64,000 nucleotides of DNA from Bacillus infantis (GTDB taxonomy: Bacteria > Bacillota > Bacilli > Bacillales > Cytobacillaceae), in assembly GCF_020171945.1 (NCBI RefSeq), contig NZ_JAIVAP010000019.1, positions 23,838-87,837 on the forward strand. The letters are read 5' to 3'. Of the stretch, positions 45,253 through 53,288 are shown one piece after another; within the stretch, counting starts at the first letter, position 1; the number at the start of each line of letters is the position of its first letter. The notes under the pieces are model-generated. The model was not told the origin of the DNA. It worked only from the letters and a program-made list of their open reading frames with translations, and did not search any database. A program made the position numbers and the translations under genes.

Positions 45253-47193
45253 TTATTCTTTTTTGCTCAGAAAAACAGATATAAACTCTTTATAGGTTTT
45301 ACACTTTAGTAATTGCTGTACCAGAGTACTGTCCTCTACCACTTCTATCAGTAGCTTGTACATATTGACTAAGTCTTCTTTACTGTTTTTTCTGACACAT
45401 AGCAAACAAACAAATTGGACCCGCTTATCATCCCAGCCGACAGGTTTCTGGAGTGTGCATATGGCCCAGAAGGTTTCATCAGTTCGCGGCATGACTGGAT
45501 GGGGTATGGCAACCAAATTTCCAAAGCAAGTGGGTGAAACTTCCTCCCTTTCCAAAACAGCTGGCAAAAAGTGTTCATCAGTCAAACCTAGATCTATTAA
45601 CTCATTTGCTAAAAACTTTAATACTTCTTCCTTTGTTTCGAATTCCTTCTGAAGGAAAACCAGCTCTTTTCTTGTATAAGCAAAAGACTGTTCGGTATGA
45701 TCCTCCAATACTTTTTCAATCTTTAATAAATCAGTCCCTCCAAGTATTGTGTTTACCTGAATGACCGGGACGGGGAATTCACAGGTAATGGGAACTGTAC
45801 TGACAATAAAATCGATCGTTTCCAGCGGAATTTCATTTATCTTATAATATTCTGTTGTGCCTGCCAGCTCAAGCCTGGAACCAAATTGGGACTCCAGCTT
45901 ATGATATAAAAGCCGTGCGCTGCCAACACCTGAAGCACAGACAATCAGACAGCGTTTGACTGAATGATTTGCCTTGACTCTCTCCATCGCCGCTCCAAAG
46001 TGAAGAGCCAGATAGGCGACCTCGCTTTCACCAATTTGGTATCCAAGTTCTTCTTTAATACAAATTCCAGCCAGGAGGCCTGCCTGAAAGGCTACCGGAT
46101 AGTTGGATTTTATCGCATCCAGCATCGGGTTCCGGATGTTCATGCCGAAGCGGAACCGATTTAATGCCGGCTTTAGATGCAAACACATACTAACAAACAG
46201 TTCCTTATCACTTTTAATCCCCAGCTTTAGCTTTTGTTCAATCATACTCAGTATCTTTTTAGCCAGATTAAAGACTTCCTCATCAACAAAACTGCGTATT
46301 TCTGTTTCATCCAAATTTAAATGAGCAATCATTCTGATTCCCATTAAATGAATGGCTATATAAACAATTTCTGATTCCGGAAACTCTACGCATAGATGCT
46401 TGTTTATTCCCTGGACTATTTCAGAAGCTACCATATACTCCTTTTGGTTTATTATTTCCTGCATGTCCTTCGGGACTATCATTACATATTTTTCACTTCG
46501 TATTCTGCAGCAAGCAATGGCAATATGAGTGATCAAGTTATTCAGGCCCATATCGGAAAGTGATATATGGTTTACCCTGACTTGATCAAGAATAATTTTT
46601 CGGATGAGCTGCACTTCTTCTTTTGGAAGAATAGATATGCGGCTTTCAAATATGTCAAGAACCGTTCTTTCACGATTGTATATATACTGGGACATGCAAA
46701 AGCGAAGTTTAACTTCATCTCCCTTTAACTTGAGACCATAATTCGGCCGCTTCTCAACTTCTATCCCATACTGCTGTAAAATCCTTTTGGCCTCTCTTAA
46801 ATCATTTTGAATGGATGATTTGCTAATAAATAATTCTTCAGCCAGGTCATCCAGTTTTACATATTTATCAGCAAAAAGGAGCCGCTTGATCAGAAACTGG
46901 ACACGTTCTTCCGGAAGGTTTGGTATATGCCCGCTTTTTAATGAATCTTCACCTGCAACTTGAGCCAGCAAATTCTGAAATTTGGCATCATCCCCAACAG
47001 TCAATTTATATCCTGTTCCGCGGACCGATTTAATTTCAGCTCCATTTTCAGCAAGCAGCAGATTTAACTCTTTAATCGTGTTCCTAATTGTACGGGAAGT
47101 AACCTGTATGATATTTGCCAAGTATTCGCTTGTGATAACATCATCTGTCTCTATTAAAGCTTTTAGAATACTGCTCATTCGGGCATTCAGCAT
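45253..47193 (-). CDS. LicR-like PRD transcriptional activator with EIIB and EIIA domains
   Basis: This 646-residue regulator controls PTS sugar operons through phosphorylation. The order is HTH_11 (MSSILKALIETDDVITSEYL), an Mga-like helix-turn-helix (LDDLAEELFISKSSIQNDL), PRD1 (His in LITHIAIACC and VYIAIHLMG), PRD2 (His in SMCLHLKPA and AYLALHFGA), a IIB-gat-like domain with CASGVGSARLL, and a C-terminal IIA domain with His in VAIPHPVMP. All phosphorylation residues are intact. The start at 47193 follows GGAGG. It is upstream of the PTS operon with its own terminator and probably activates it. Confidence 0.9.
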   Translation of the reverse strand: MLNARMSSILKALIETDDVITSEYLANIIQVTSRTIRNTIKELNLLLAENGAEIKSVRGTGYKLTVGDDAKFQNLLAQVAGEDSLKSGHIPNLPEERVQFLIKRLLFADKYVKLDDLAEELFISKSSIQNDLREAKRILQQYGIEVEKRPNYGLKLKGDEVKLRFCMSQYIYNRERTVLDIFESRISILPKEEVQLIRKIILDQVRVNHISLSDMGLNNLITHIAIACCRIRSEKYVMIVPKDMQEIINQKEYMVASEIVQGINKHLCVEFPESEIVYIAIHLMGIRMIAHLNLDETEIRSFVDEEVFNLAKKILSMIEQKLKLGIKSDKELFVSMCLHLKPALNRFRFGMNIRNPMLDAIKSNYPVAFQAGLLAGICIKEELGYQIGESEVAYLALHFGAAMERVKANHSVKRCLIVCASGVGSARLLYHKLESQFGSRLELAGTTEYYKINEIPLETIDFIVSTVPITCEFPVPVIQVNTILGGTDLLKIEKVLEDHTEQSFAYTRKELVFLQKEFETKEEVLKFLANELIDLGLTDEHFLPAVLEREEVSPTCFGNLVAIPHPVMPRTDETFWAICTLQKPVGWDDKRVQFVCLLCVRKNSKEDLVNMYKLLIEVVEDSTLVQQLLKCKTYKEFISVFLSKKE

Positions 47194-47364
47194 TCTAATT
47201 CCTCCCCCACCAAACAGTGATTTCATTTATAGTTCGCGTTTTAAGACTAATAAGGAATGTTAAGTTATCTTAATTATCAGATAATTTAATTTGCCATTTT
47301 ATTAGAAAATAGTTTACTTTAAACATTTATAAAAAAATAAAAATCTTCTGCAGAGAGAATTTTA

Positions 47365-47646
47365 TTATTTTGGCAAAGATGGAGCAAAATAATCCATTAA
47401 TTCCTGCTGCTTATTATAAGAAAAATATGTACAAAGCTGTTGTCCAAAAAGTGATGGATAAATAACTTTACCACAGCGTGTGCAAATGGCTTTAACTCTA
47501 AAATGATGTTTTACTCCTATGGTAAAAGGTTCACTGTTATCGCCTAGTATGAATAAAAAAGCTTGGTCCTCTACTTCAAAATTGATCTCAAATCCCTTAA
47601 ACCCATCTGCTTTTATTATATTGTAATTATCTATTTCAATCTCCAC
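47365..47646 (-). CDS. Small protein of unknown function with CxxC
   Basis: This 93-residue frame starts with GTG behind GGAGGAG. A longer version from 47724 adds 26 hydrophobic residues without a clear site. It has beta-rich character (IEIDNYNIIKADGFKGFEIN) and CTRCGKVIYPSLFGQQLC, three cysteines that could hold a metal only with a partner. The family is not recognised and it lies alone between the LicR-like gene and the VOC gene. Confidence 0.5.
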   Translation of the reverse strand: MEIEIDNYNIIKADGFKGFEINFEVEDQAFLFILGDNSEPFTIGVKHHFRVKAICTRCGKVIYPSLFGQQLCTYFSYNKQQELMDYFAPSLPK

Positions 47647-47814
47647 TTTTTCTTCTCCTCCGACAAAAAAGTATTTGAAAACATACATAAAGAGACTTGT
47701 TATTTTCACAGAGATGATCTTCATAGTTACTAATGATGCGGTTCTTTATATTTAATACAAGATTCCTTTTACAAAGACCTTCTTATTATCAAAAAAATAA
47801 CAGTCCATCTTTCT

Positions 47815-47876
47815 AAAAAAAGATGCCCATCACATGCGGGAATTGATTGAGCGACAATTTCCACATGTGACAGGCA
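47815..47876 (-). terminator. Long intrinsic terminator of the VOC gene
   Basis: TGCC-TCACATG-GG-AATTG pairs with CAATT-CC-CATGTGA-GGCA over about 20 bp with mismatches, followed on the minus strand by TCTTTTTTTAG. It starts just after the stop at 47881. Confidence 0.8.
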
Positions 47877-47880
47877 CCTG

Positions 47881-48348
47881 TTAACCTGCAAAATGATTAT
47901 TTATCTCTAACCACTTACTGAGATGCATTGCATTAAGATTATAATTAGGCTCCTGATTTAGTACTGTTATATATTCCAATGAATTACCATCCAAGTCCAT
48001 AAAATAAAAACTGGCAGAAGGCATCCATGGATGAACTACAGGTTCGCTCGCATCTAAGCCAAATGATGGGGAAAGGTCTATCCCTTTCCGGGCCAGATAA
48101 TCAGGTACCTCCAACAGCTCCTTAAGTGACACTGAGAAAGCGAAGTGAGAAGGTGTGAACCTGTCTTCAGGCACCTCCCAGATACCCAGCATTTGTTCTT
48201 TCCTGGATGGATCCCCCAGCCAAAAGAAGGCAGCTCCTCTTTCTTCAACTGTATAAGCCAATTCCAATTGCAGCTCCTGGTAAAATTGAATAGCATTGCT
48301 TAGATTTTTCGTGCTAACGTGTGTTTCATATAGTCCAGCGTTTTTCAT
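47881..48348 (-). CDS. VOC family (glyoxalase/bleomycin-resistance fold) protein
   Basis: This 155-residue VOC protein has two beta-alpha-beta-beta-beta modules. The first is seen in YETHVSTKNLSNAIQFYQEL and the second ends in FYFMDLDGNSLEYITVL. The His near residue 8 and the Glu in LEYI are likely metal ligands. Such proteins isomerise, open rings or bind toxic compounds; the substrate is unknown. The start at 48348 follows GGAAGAGG; the longer frame adds 17 residues. Confidence 0.8.
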   Translation of the reverse strand: MKNAGLYETHVSTKNLSNAIQFYQELQLELAYTVEERGAAFFWLGDPSRKEQMLGIWEVPEDRFTPSHFAFSVSLKELLEVPDYLARKGIDLSPSFGLDASEPVVHPWMPSASFYFMDLDGNSLEYITVLNQEPNYNLNAMHLSKWLEINNHFAG

Positions 48349-48459
48349 ATGCCTCTTCCTTCCTATAAGTGATGCTTTAATTTTAGAAGGAAAAGGCATT
48401 AAATGGCTCCGGCGAATTAATGAAGATTAACTACAACAATAGACCGATAAAATCACTCT

Positions 48460-49833
48460 TTACCATTCACAGGCTACTCCATCCCCGTCACGGTCAAGTT
48501 TTCTTGAGTACCCGGGATCACCGGTCCTGATTGGATCGGCTCCTGCAGCTTTTACAGCAGAGCAATTTTTATAAGTCACTCTGGCTGCTGCAGCTTCTTC
48601 TTTTTTCTTTTGCTCCGCTGCAAGACGGGCTGCTTCTTCTTTTGCTTTTCTATCTGCTTCAAGACGCGCGGCTTCTTCCTTTTGCTTTTGTTCAGCTGCA
48701 ATCCGGGCAGCTTCTTCTTCTTTCGCTTTTTTCTCTGCAGCCAGTCGTGCAGCTTCTTCTTCCTTCTTCTTTTGTTCAGCAGCTAAACGTGCTGTTTCTT
48801 CTGATTCAGCCGCAGCTTTATCAGAATCGGCATTCACCTTCACACTTTCCTGGTGTGAAGGTTTCTTATCCTCAGCCTCTGCTTCCCAAAAAATCATCGT
48901 CAGGCATAAAGTTAAAATGAGAAGGTAAGAAAGAGAGGCTATGCCCTTCTTCCAGAGCTTACCGCTCCGAAAACCGAGTAATTTCTGATGCCACTTCCTT
49001 TTTTGAACCGTGAAAAAGGCGCCTTTTCCATTGAGCAGTTCAGCAAACTCTTTCCCTTTGGAATGGAAAGTCAGCTCCCCGCCATCAAAAGCAACGACTG
49101 TTTTAAGGGCAAAATAATCGATCGTGCTTCCATTGAAAGCCCTAAGAGCCCAGGTGTATAGAACGGCTGCAATCCGCTCTTTATCATCATATTGATAGAG
49201 ATACACTGCATCATCAACAACAATAAAATTGCCTTCTGTCTTCTCTTTAACGCAATTGCCCTGGACTATAAATAGAGCATCAGGGTGCTTCTCTTTCAGC
49301 AGCCGCAGACCATTTGACTTGGTTCCCTGATCATCCCTCTTCTTCAAAAAAGGTGTAAGGACCACACCTTGCTTCCTTAATTCTTTCAAGCGCTCTGCAT
49401 GCAAAAAGTAATTGAAGTCATGTGTCACTGATGTTCTAACACTGCGCTCCGGATTTTGCACCTTTTGGTTGAGAATAAAGAAAAATTCTTCAAAATCATC
49501 ATTCTTCGAAATCTTATCTACAGCAACAAAACCTATGCGCGAATAAAAGCTCAGCTTCCATTCATGCTTATTTTTTTCATCCTGCGTCATACGGATGCTA
49601 TGTATAGAGGAATAAGGATGCGAACTATTATCAGATTGTGAGATTAATATCACGCGTCTATCAGTAAGTGCCAAAATGCCTTGCTTTTCTTTACAAATCT
49701 CACCCTCGATGATCTTTAGAACTATTTCATGTTCACCAAGGAACCCCCATTTATCCCCCTCTAACATTTTTTTATATTTCGCCTTAAGCGCCTTCTGCCG
49801 CACTGTCGGGTGGTTCCCAATCCACTTGTCCAT
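48460..49833 (-). CDS. bPH-domain, TM, coiled-coil and Excalibur protein
   Basis: This 457-residue protein is a mosaic. The N-terminal half (about 1-300) has two PH-like segments (GILALTDRRVILIS and GNFIVVDDAVYLYQYDD), as in bacterial PH-domain proteins. One membrane helix follows (about 305-325, SLSYLLILTLCLTMIFW), then about 75 residues of charged coiled-coil built from EEAARLAAEQKKK-like units, and a C-terminal Excalibur calcium-binding domain (DRDGDGVACEW). The coil and Excalibur part should be outside the cell. The start at 49833 follows GGGGG at long spacing. The function is not known; a link between cell surface and cytoplasm is suggested. Confidence 0.72.
   Translation of the reverse strand: MDKWIGNHPTVRQKALKAKYKKMLEGDKWGFLGEHEIVLKIIEGEICKEKQGILALTDRRVILISQSDNSSHPYSSIHSIRMTQDEKNKHEWKLSFYSRIGFVAVDKISKNDDFEEFFFILNQKVQNPERSVRTSVTHDFNYFLHAERLKELRKQGVVLTPFLKKRDDQGTKSNGLRLLKEKHPDALFIVQGNCVKEKTEGNFIVVDDAVYLYQYDDKERIAAVLYTWALRAFNGSTIDYFALKTVVAFDGGELTFHSKGKEFAELLNGKGAFFTVQKRKWHQKLLGFRSGKLWKKGIASLSYLLILTLCLTMIFWEAEAEDKKPSHQESVKVNADSDKAAAESEETARLAAEQKKKEEEAARLAAEKKAKEEEAARIAAEQKQKEEAARLEADRKAKEEAARLAAEQKKKEEAAAARVTYKNCSAVKAAGADPIRTGDPGYSRKLDRDGDGVACEW
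48590..48800. repeat. In-gene tandem repeats coding for the coiled coil
   Basis: Units of about 36-45 bases with the core GCTTCTTCTTT...TTTTGCTC/TTCAGC(T)GCAA recur five to six times on the plus strand, each encoding a variant of KEEEAARLAAEQK. The copy number could vary between strains. Confidence 0.7.
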
Positions 49834-49988
49834 ACCTGATGTTTCCCCCTGTGTAATATCTCTAGCTGTTATAAGTAATAATACCCTTGTGTATGGTAGC
49901 ATATTATTTGCAGAAATTGTCATTGGAGTGTGGATAAAAGATGAGGTAATGATTGGTATATATGACGTTGAGGCACACTGAACACATA

Positions 49989-50020
49989 GAAAAAAGACCT
50001 CAACCTATAGTTGAAGTCTT
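49989..50020 (-). terminator. Intrinsic terminator of the dus gene
   Basis: On the minus strand AAGACTTCAAC and GTTGAGGTCTT pair over 11 bp with one weak pair, followed by TTTTC. It lies just after the stop at 50028. Confidence 0.8.
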
Positions 50021-50027
50021 AATCACA

Positions 50028-50996
50028 TCACTCTATCGTACCCTCAAAATTATCAAGCATTGCACGTACATCATCTGTGGAATCCGTGTTCATCAGTCTA
50101 TTTCTTAATTCACCCGCACCACGGAACCCTTTCACATAAATCTTGAAAAAGCGGTGAAGGGCCCTGAACGGACGTGCTTCCAGTTCTTTCGAATTTTTAT
50201 CATGAAGATCCAGGTGCAATCTCAAGAGATCAAGCAGTTCTTTAGGAGTATGATCTTTCGGCTCTTTTTCAAAGGCAAATGGATTTTTAAAAATACCGCG
50301 GCCAATCATCACACCATCGACACCATATTGATCAACGAGCTGCTGGCCGGCTTGGCGGTCAAGGATATCTCCGTTGATTGTCAAAAGAGTATCCGGAGCC
50401 ACACGGTCACGAAGCTTCTTGATTTCCGGGATCAGCTCCCAGTGAGCATCTACTTCACTCATCTCTTTGCGAGTCCGAAGATGGATTGAAAGATTAGCGA
50501 TATCCTGTTCCAGAATGTGTGTGAGCCAGTCCTGCCACTCATCTACTTCAGTATAGCCAAGCCTAGTCTTCACACTGACAGGCAATCCGCCCGCTTTTGC
50601 TGCCTGCACAATCTCTGCAGCCACATCAGGACGGAGGATCAGGCCGCTTCCCTTTCCTCTTTGAGCCACATTTGGGACCGGACATCCCATATTGATATCA
50701 ATGCCGCGGAAACCCTGCTCCGCCACACCAATACTCGTCTGCCGGAAAAATTCTGGCTTGTCTCCCCAAATATGGGCAACCATCGGCTGTTCATCTTCCG
50801 TAAAAGTCAAACGCCCGCGCACACTCTGGTTTCCCTCCGGGTGGCAATAGCTTTCCGTATTCGTAAACTCAGTAAAAAACACATCAGGCCTAGCTGCTTC
50901 GCTCACGACATGGCGGAACACAACATCCGTCACATCTTCCATTGGTGCAAGTATAAAAAATGGCCGTGGCAATTCACGCCAGAAATTGTTAGTCAT
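50028..50996 (-). CDS. tRNA dihydrouridine synthase
   Basis: This 322-residue FMN-dependent enzyme reduces uridine to dihydrouridine in tRNA. It has the FMN-barrel opening [19 protein letters not shown], the active-site region [19 protein letters not shown] with the conserved cysteine, the block [11 protein letters not shown], and [15 protein letters not shown] near the C-terminus. The length fits DUS proteins. The start at 50996 ([12 protein letters not shown]) was preferred over a TTG four codons upstream that touches the AAAGGA site. It is a single gene with its own terminator. Confidence 0.9.
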   Translation of the reverse strand: MTNNFWRELPRPFFILAPMEDVTDVVFRHVVSEAARPDVFFTEFTNTESYCHPEGNQSVRGRLTFTEDEQPMVAHIWGDKPEFFRQTSIGVAEQGFRGIDINMGCPVPNVAQRGKGSGLILRPDVAAEIVQAAKAGGLPVSVKTRLGYTEVDEWQDWLTHILEQDIANLSIHLRTRKEMSEVDAHWELIPEIKKLRDRVAPDTLLTINGDILDRQAGQQLVDQYGVDGVMIGRGIFKNPFAFEKEPKDHTPKELLDLLRLHLDLHDKNSKELEARPFRALHRFFKIYVKGFRGAGELRNRLMNTDSTDDVRAMLDNFEGTIE

Positions 50997-51153
50997 GTTG
51001 AAAATCAAATCCTTTCATCATGGGATATTCTATCATACTTTCATCCCAGAACTTAGGCAAAAGTTTTTGCTCCATATACACTTATAGCACGAGCAGGCAG
51101 TTTTTATCAAACTAAAGTAAATTTTGAATATTATAAACTACAATTAGAGGCAG

Positions 51154-51191
51154 CAAAAAAGGAGATTGGCCCCTTATATCGGCCAATCCCC
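51154..51191 (-). terminator. Intrinsic terminator of the M3 peptidase gene
   Basis: On the minus strand GGGGATTGGCC and GGCCAATCTCC form an 11-bp stem with one mismatch, followed by TTTTTTG. Confidence 0.85.
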
Positions 51192-51204
51192 AAAATAATA
51201 CCTT

Positions 51205-52899
51205 TTAAAGTGCCTTATCATCAACTGTATTCAAATAAGCTTCAATTTCATCAATCACAGACTTCACACAGCCATCTTCAAAAGGTGAAATTAAATTCGC
51301 TTCTTTAACAAGTTCTGTGAACGATTGGCTTCCGCCCAGCTTACTTAAGTGCAGGTAATCCTTCCAGGCTTCTTCAGTATTTTCCTGCGTACGCTTCCAG
51401 AATTGCAGTGCGCAGATTTGAGCCAGTGTGTAATCGATATAATAGAAAGGAACTTTGTAAATATGTCCCTGCTGCTGCCAGAAGCCGCCATTTTCCAGGA
51501 AGTCATTTCCTTCATAATTGCGATGCGGCAAGTACTTCTTCTCGATTTCTCTCCAGGCCTGCTTGCGCTCAGCTGGACTTGCTTCCGGGTTGCTGTACAC
51601 AAAATGCTGGAATTCATCGACTGCTACACCATAAGGAATAAACAGTACCGCTTCACTTAAATGAGAGAATTTATACTTATCCGTATCTTCCCCGAAGAAA
51701 AGGTCCATCCAAGGCCAGGCGAAGAATTCCATGCTCATCGAGTGGATTTCACATGCTTCCAGCGTAGGGAAACCATACTCAGGCACTTCAAATCCACGGC
51801 TTTCAAATACCTGGAACGCATGCCCCACTTCATGCTTTAATACTTTAACATCCCCTTTTGTCCCATTAAAGTTTGCAAATATGTATGGTGACTTGTGTTG
51901 CGGGATATAAGTGCAGTACCCACCGCCAGCCTTACCTGCTTTGCTTAACAGGTCCATCAGGTTGTTTTCCACCATATAAGTGTAAAACTCATTCGTTTCC
52001 CGGGACATTTCCTCATACATTTTCTTCGCCTGATCGACAATCCACTCTGCATCGCCTTTCGGATCAGGATTCCCCGTCTTAAAGCTGAAGCTGTCATCAT
52101 AATACCTAAATGTATCAACGCCAATGCGTTCCTGCTGTCTTTCCTTTAGTTTGGTTGCCAAAGGAACGATGTACTCTTTCACCTGGTCACGGAACTTGGC
52201 TACCAATTCAGCATCATAATCCGTACGGGAAAGCCTGGCATAAGCTAACTCTGTAAAAGAAGAGAATCCCAGCTTCTTGGCAATACGAGTACGCACTTTT
52301 ACAAGCTTATCGTATAATTCATCCAATTGATCGGCATGCTCAACGAAAAAGCTGTACTTCGCTTCATTGGATTCCTTCCTGATGCTGCGGTCAGGTGACT
52401 GGTGGTAAGGAACTAACTGGGCCAGATTTTTTACTTCCCCATCAAATGGGATTTTAGCTGAAGCAAGCAGATCAACATACTCACTAACCAGCTTGTTTTC
52501 TTCCTGCATTTCCTTCAGCACATCAGGAGAAAACGTCTTTAACTGACTGTCCGCCAATAAGAATAACTGCTTACCCCACTTATCTTCCAGCTGAGAGCGA
52601 AATTTTGAACCTGTGAGGGCCTCATAAAATTTTGTGATCAGACCCTTGTAGGCTGGCCCCACTTCATTGAAAAAATCCTTTTCTTTCTTATAAAACTCAT
52701 CCGTCGTATCAATCGTCTGACGGATCTGAACAATCGTTCTCATGCTGTCAAACTCAGAACGCAGCTCATTGATTTCCTGCATGACCCCGTCCTGTACCTC
52801 AAAGGACTCAGCAGATTGGAACCTCTCTAATAATTGATTGAAATTTCCTTCAACCTCTTCCATATTAGGTCTTGTGTATGGGTAGTCATTAAAGTTCAT
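51205..52899 (-). CDS. M3 family oligoendopeptidase
   Basis: This 564-residue cytoplasmic zinc metallopeptidase of the PepF type degrades short peptides. The zinc site is VLKHEVGHAFQVFE (HEVGH), with the third ligand glutamate in FPTLEACEIHSMSMEFF. The conserved C-terminal WQQQGHIYKVPFYYIDYTLA, with His and Tyr for transition-state binding, is also present. The start at 52899 follows AAGGAGG; an ATG 33 bases upstream lacks a site. It is a single gene with a terminator. Confidence 0.92.
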   Translation of the reverse strand: MNFNDYPYTRPNMEEVEGNFNQLLERFQSAESFEVQDGVMQEINELRSEFDSMRTIVQIRQTIDTTDEFYKKEKDFFNEVGPAYKGLITKFYEALTGSKFRSQLEDKWGKQLFLLADSQLKTFSPDVLKEMQEENKLVSEYVDLLASAKIPFDGEVKNLAQLVPYHQSPDRSIRKESNEAKYSFFVEHADQLDELYDKLVKVRTRIAKKLGFSSFTELAYARLSRTDYDAELVAKFRDQVKEYIVPLATKLKERQQERIGVDTFRYYDDSFSFKTGNPDPKGDAEWIVDQAKKMYEEMSRETNEFYTYMVENNLMDLLSKAGKAGGGYCTYIPQHKSPYIFANFNGTKGDVKVLKHEVGHAFQVFESRGFEVPEYGFPTLEACEIHSMSMEFFAWPWMDLFFGEDTDKYKFSHLSEAVLFIPYGVAVDEFQHFVYSNPEASPAERKQAWREIEKKYLPHRNYEGNDFLENGGFWQQQGHIYKVPFYYIDYTLAQICALQFWKRTQENTEEAWKDYLHLSKLGGSQSFTELVKEANLISPFEDGCVKSVIDEIEAYLNTVDDKAL

Positions 52900-53288
52900 G
52901 AAGGTATCCTCCTTATGTAGTAAAAATATCATACGTACATATTTCGGCAGATTGAGACAAATTCCTTTTAGTTTTAGAAGAAAATTTCGTTTTTCGAAAT
53001 ATAAGATGTTGATCTAAAACATTTAGAGTGAACCTGTAAATTACATCAATTAGGGACACGCCAGCTTTTGAAAATGTTTTTCTTGAGCTGTTGTTTTTTG
53101 CATTTTAGGTAAATACTGAAACTTGTCCAATAAAAAAGAGCAACCAGTAAAAACTGGTTAACTCTAAAATATGAACGCATTTTTAGGTGAATAACAAAGC
53201 ATCTAATTTCTTGATGGCCGATTAAGATTCATGTCAGTACAATAACATTTTGCCATCCTAACATTACTATTGGTGAAAGAGTTGAATA
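52900..53288. other. Gap between the GH3 gene and the peptidase gene
   Basis: No gene is seen. It holds a terminator at about 53132-53167 for the GH3 gene (separate entry) and the upstream region of the peptidase gene. Confidence 0.5.
53132..53167 (-). terminator. Intrinsic terminator downstream of the GH3 gene
   Basis: On the minus strand AGAGTTAACCAGT and ACTGGTTGCTCT pair over 12 bp with a bulge and a four-base loop, followed by TTTTTTA. It lies about 120 bases past the GH3 stop at 53289. Confidence 0.7.

Noticed and set aside
48531..48920. Plus-strand ORF of 129 codons rich in Leu and Gln
   Set aside because: It is the complement of the coiled-coil repeat in the Excalibur protein gene and has no start signals.
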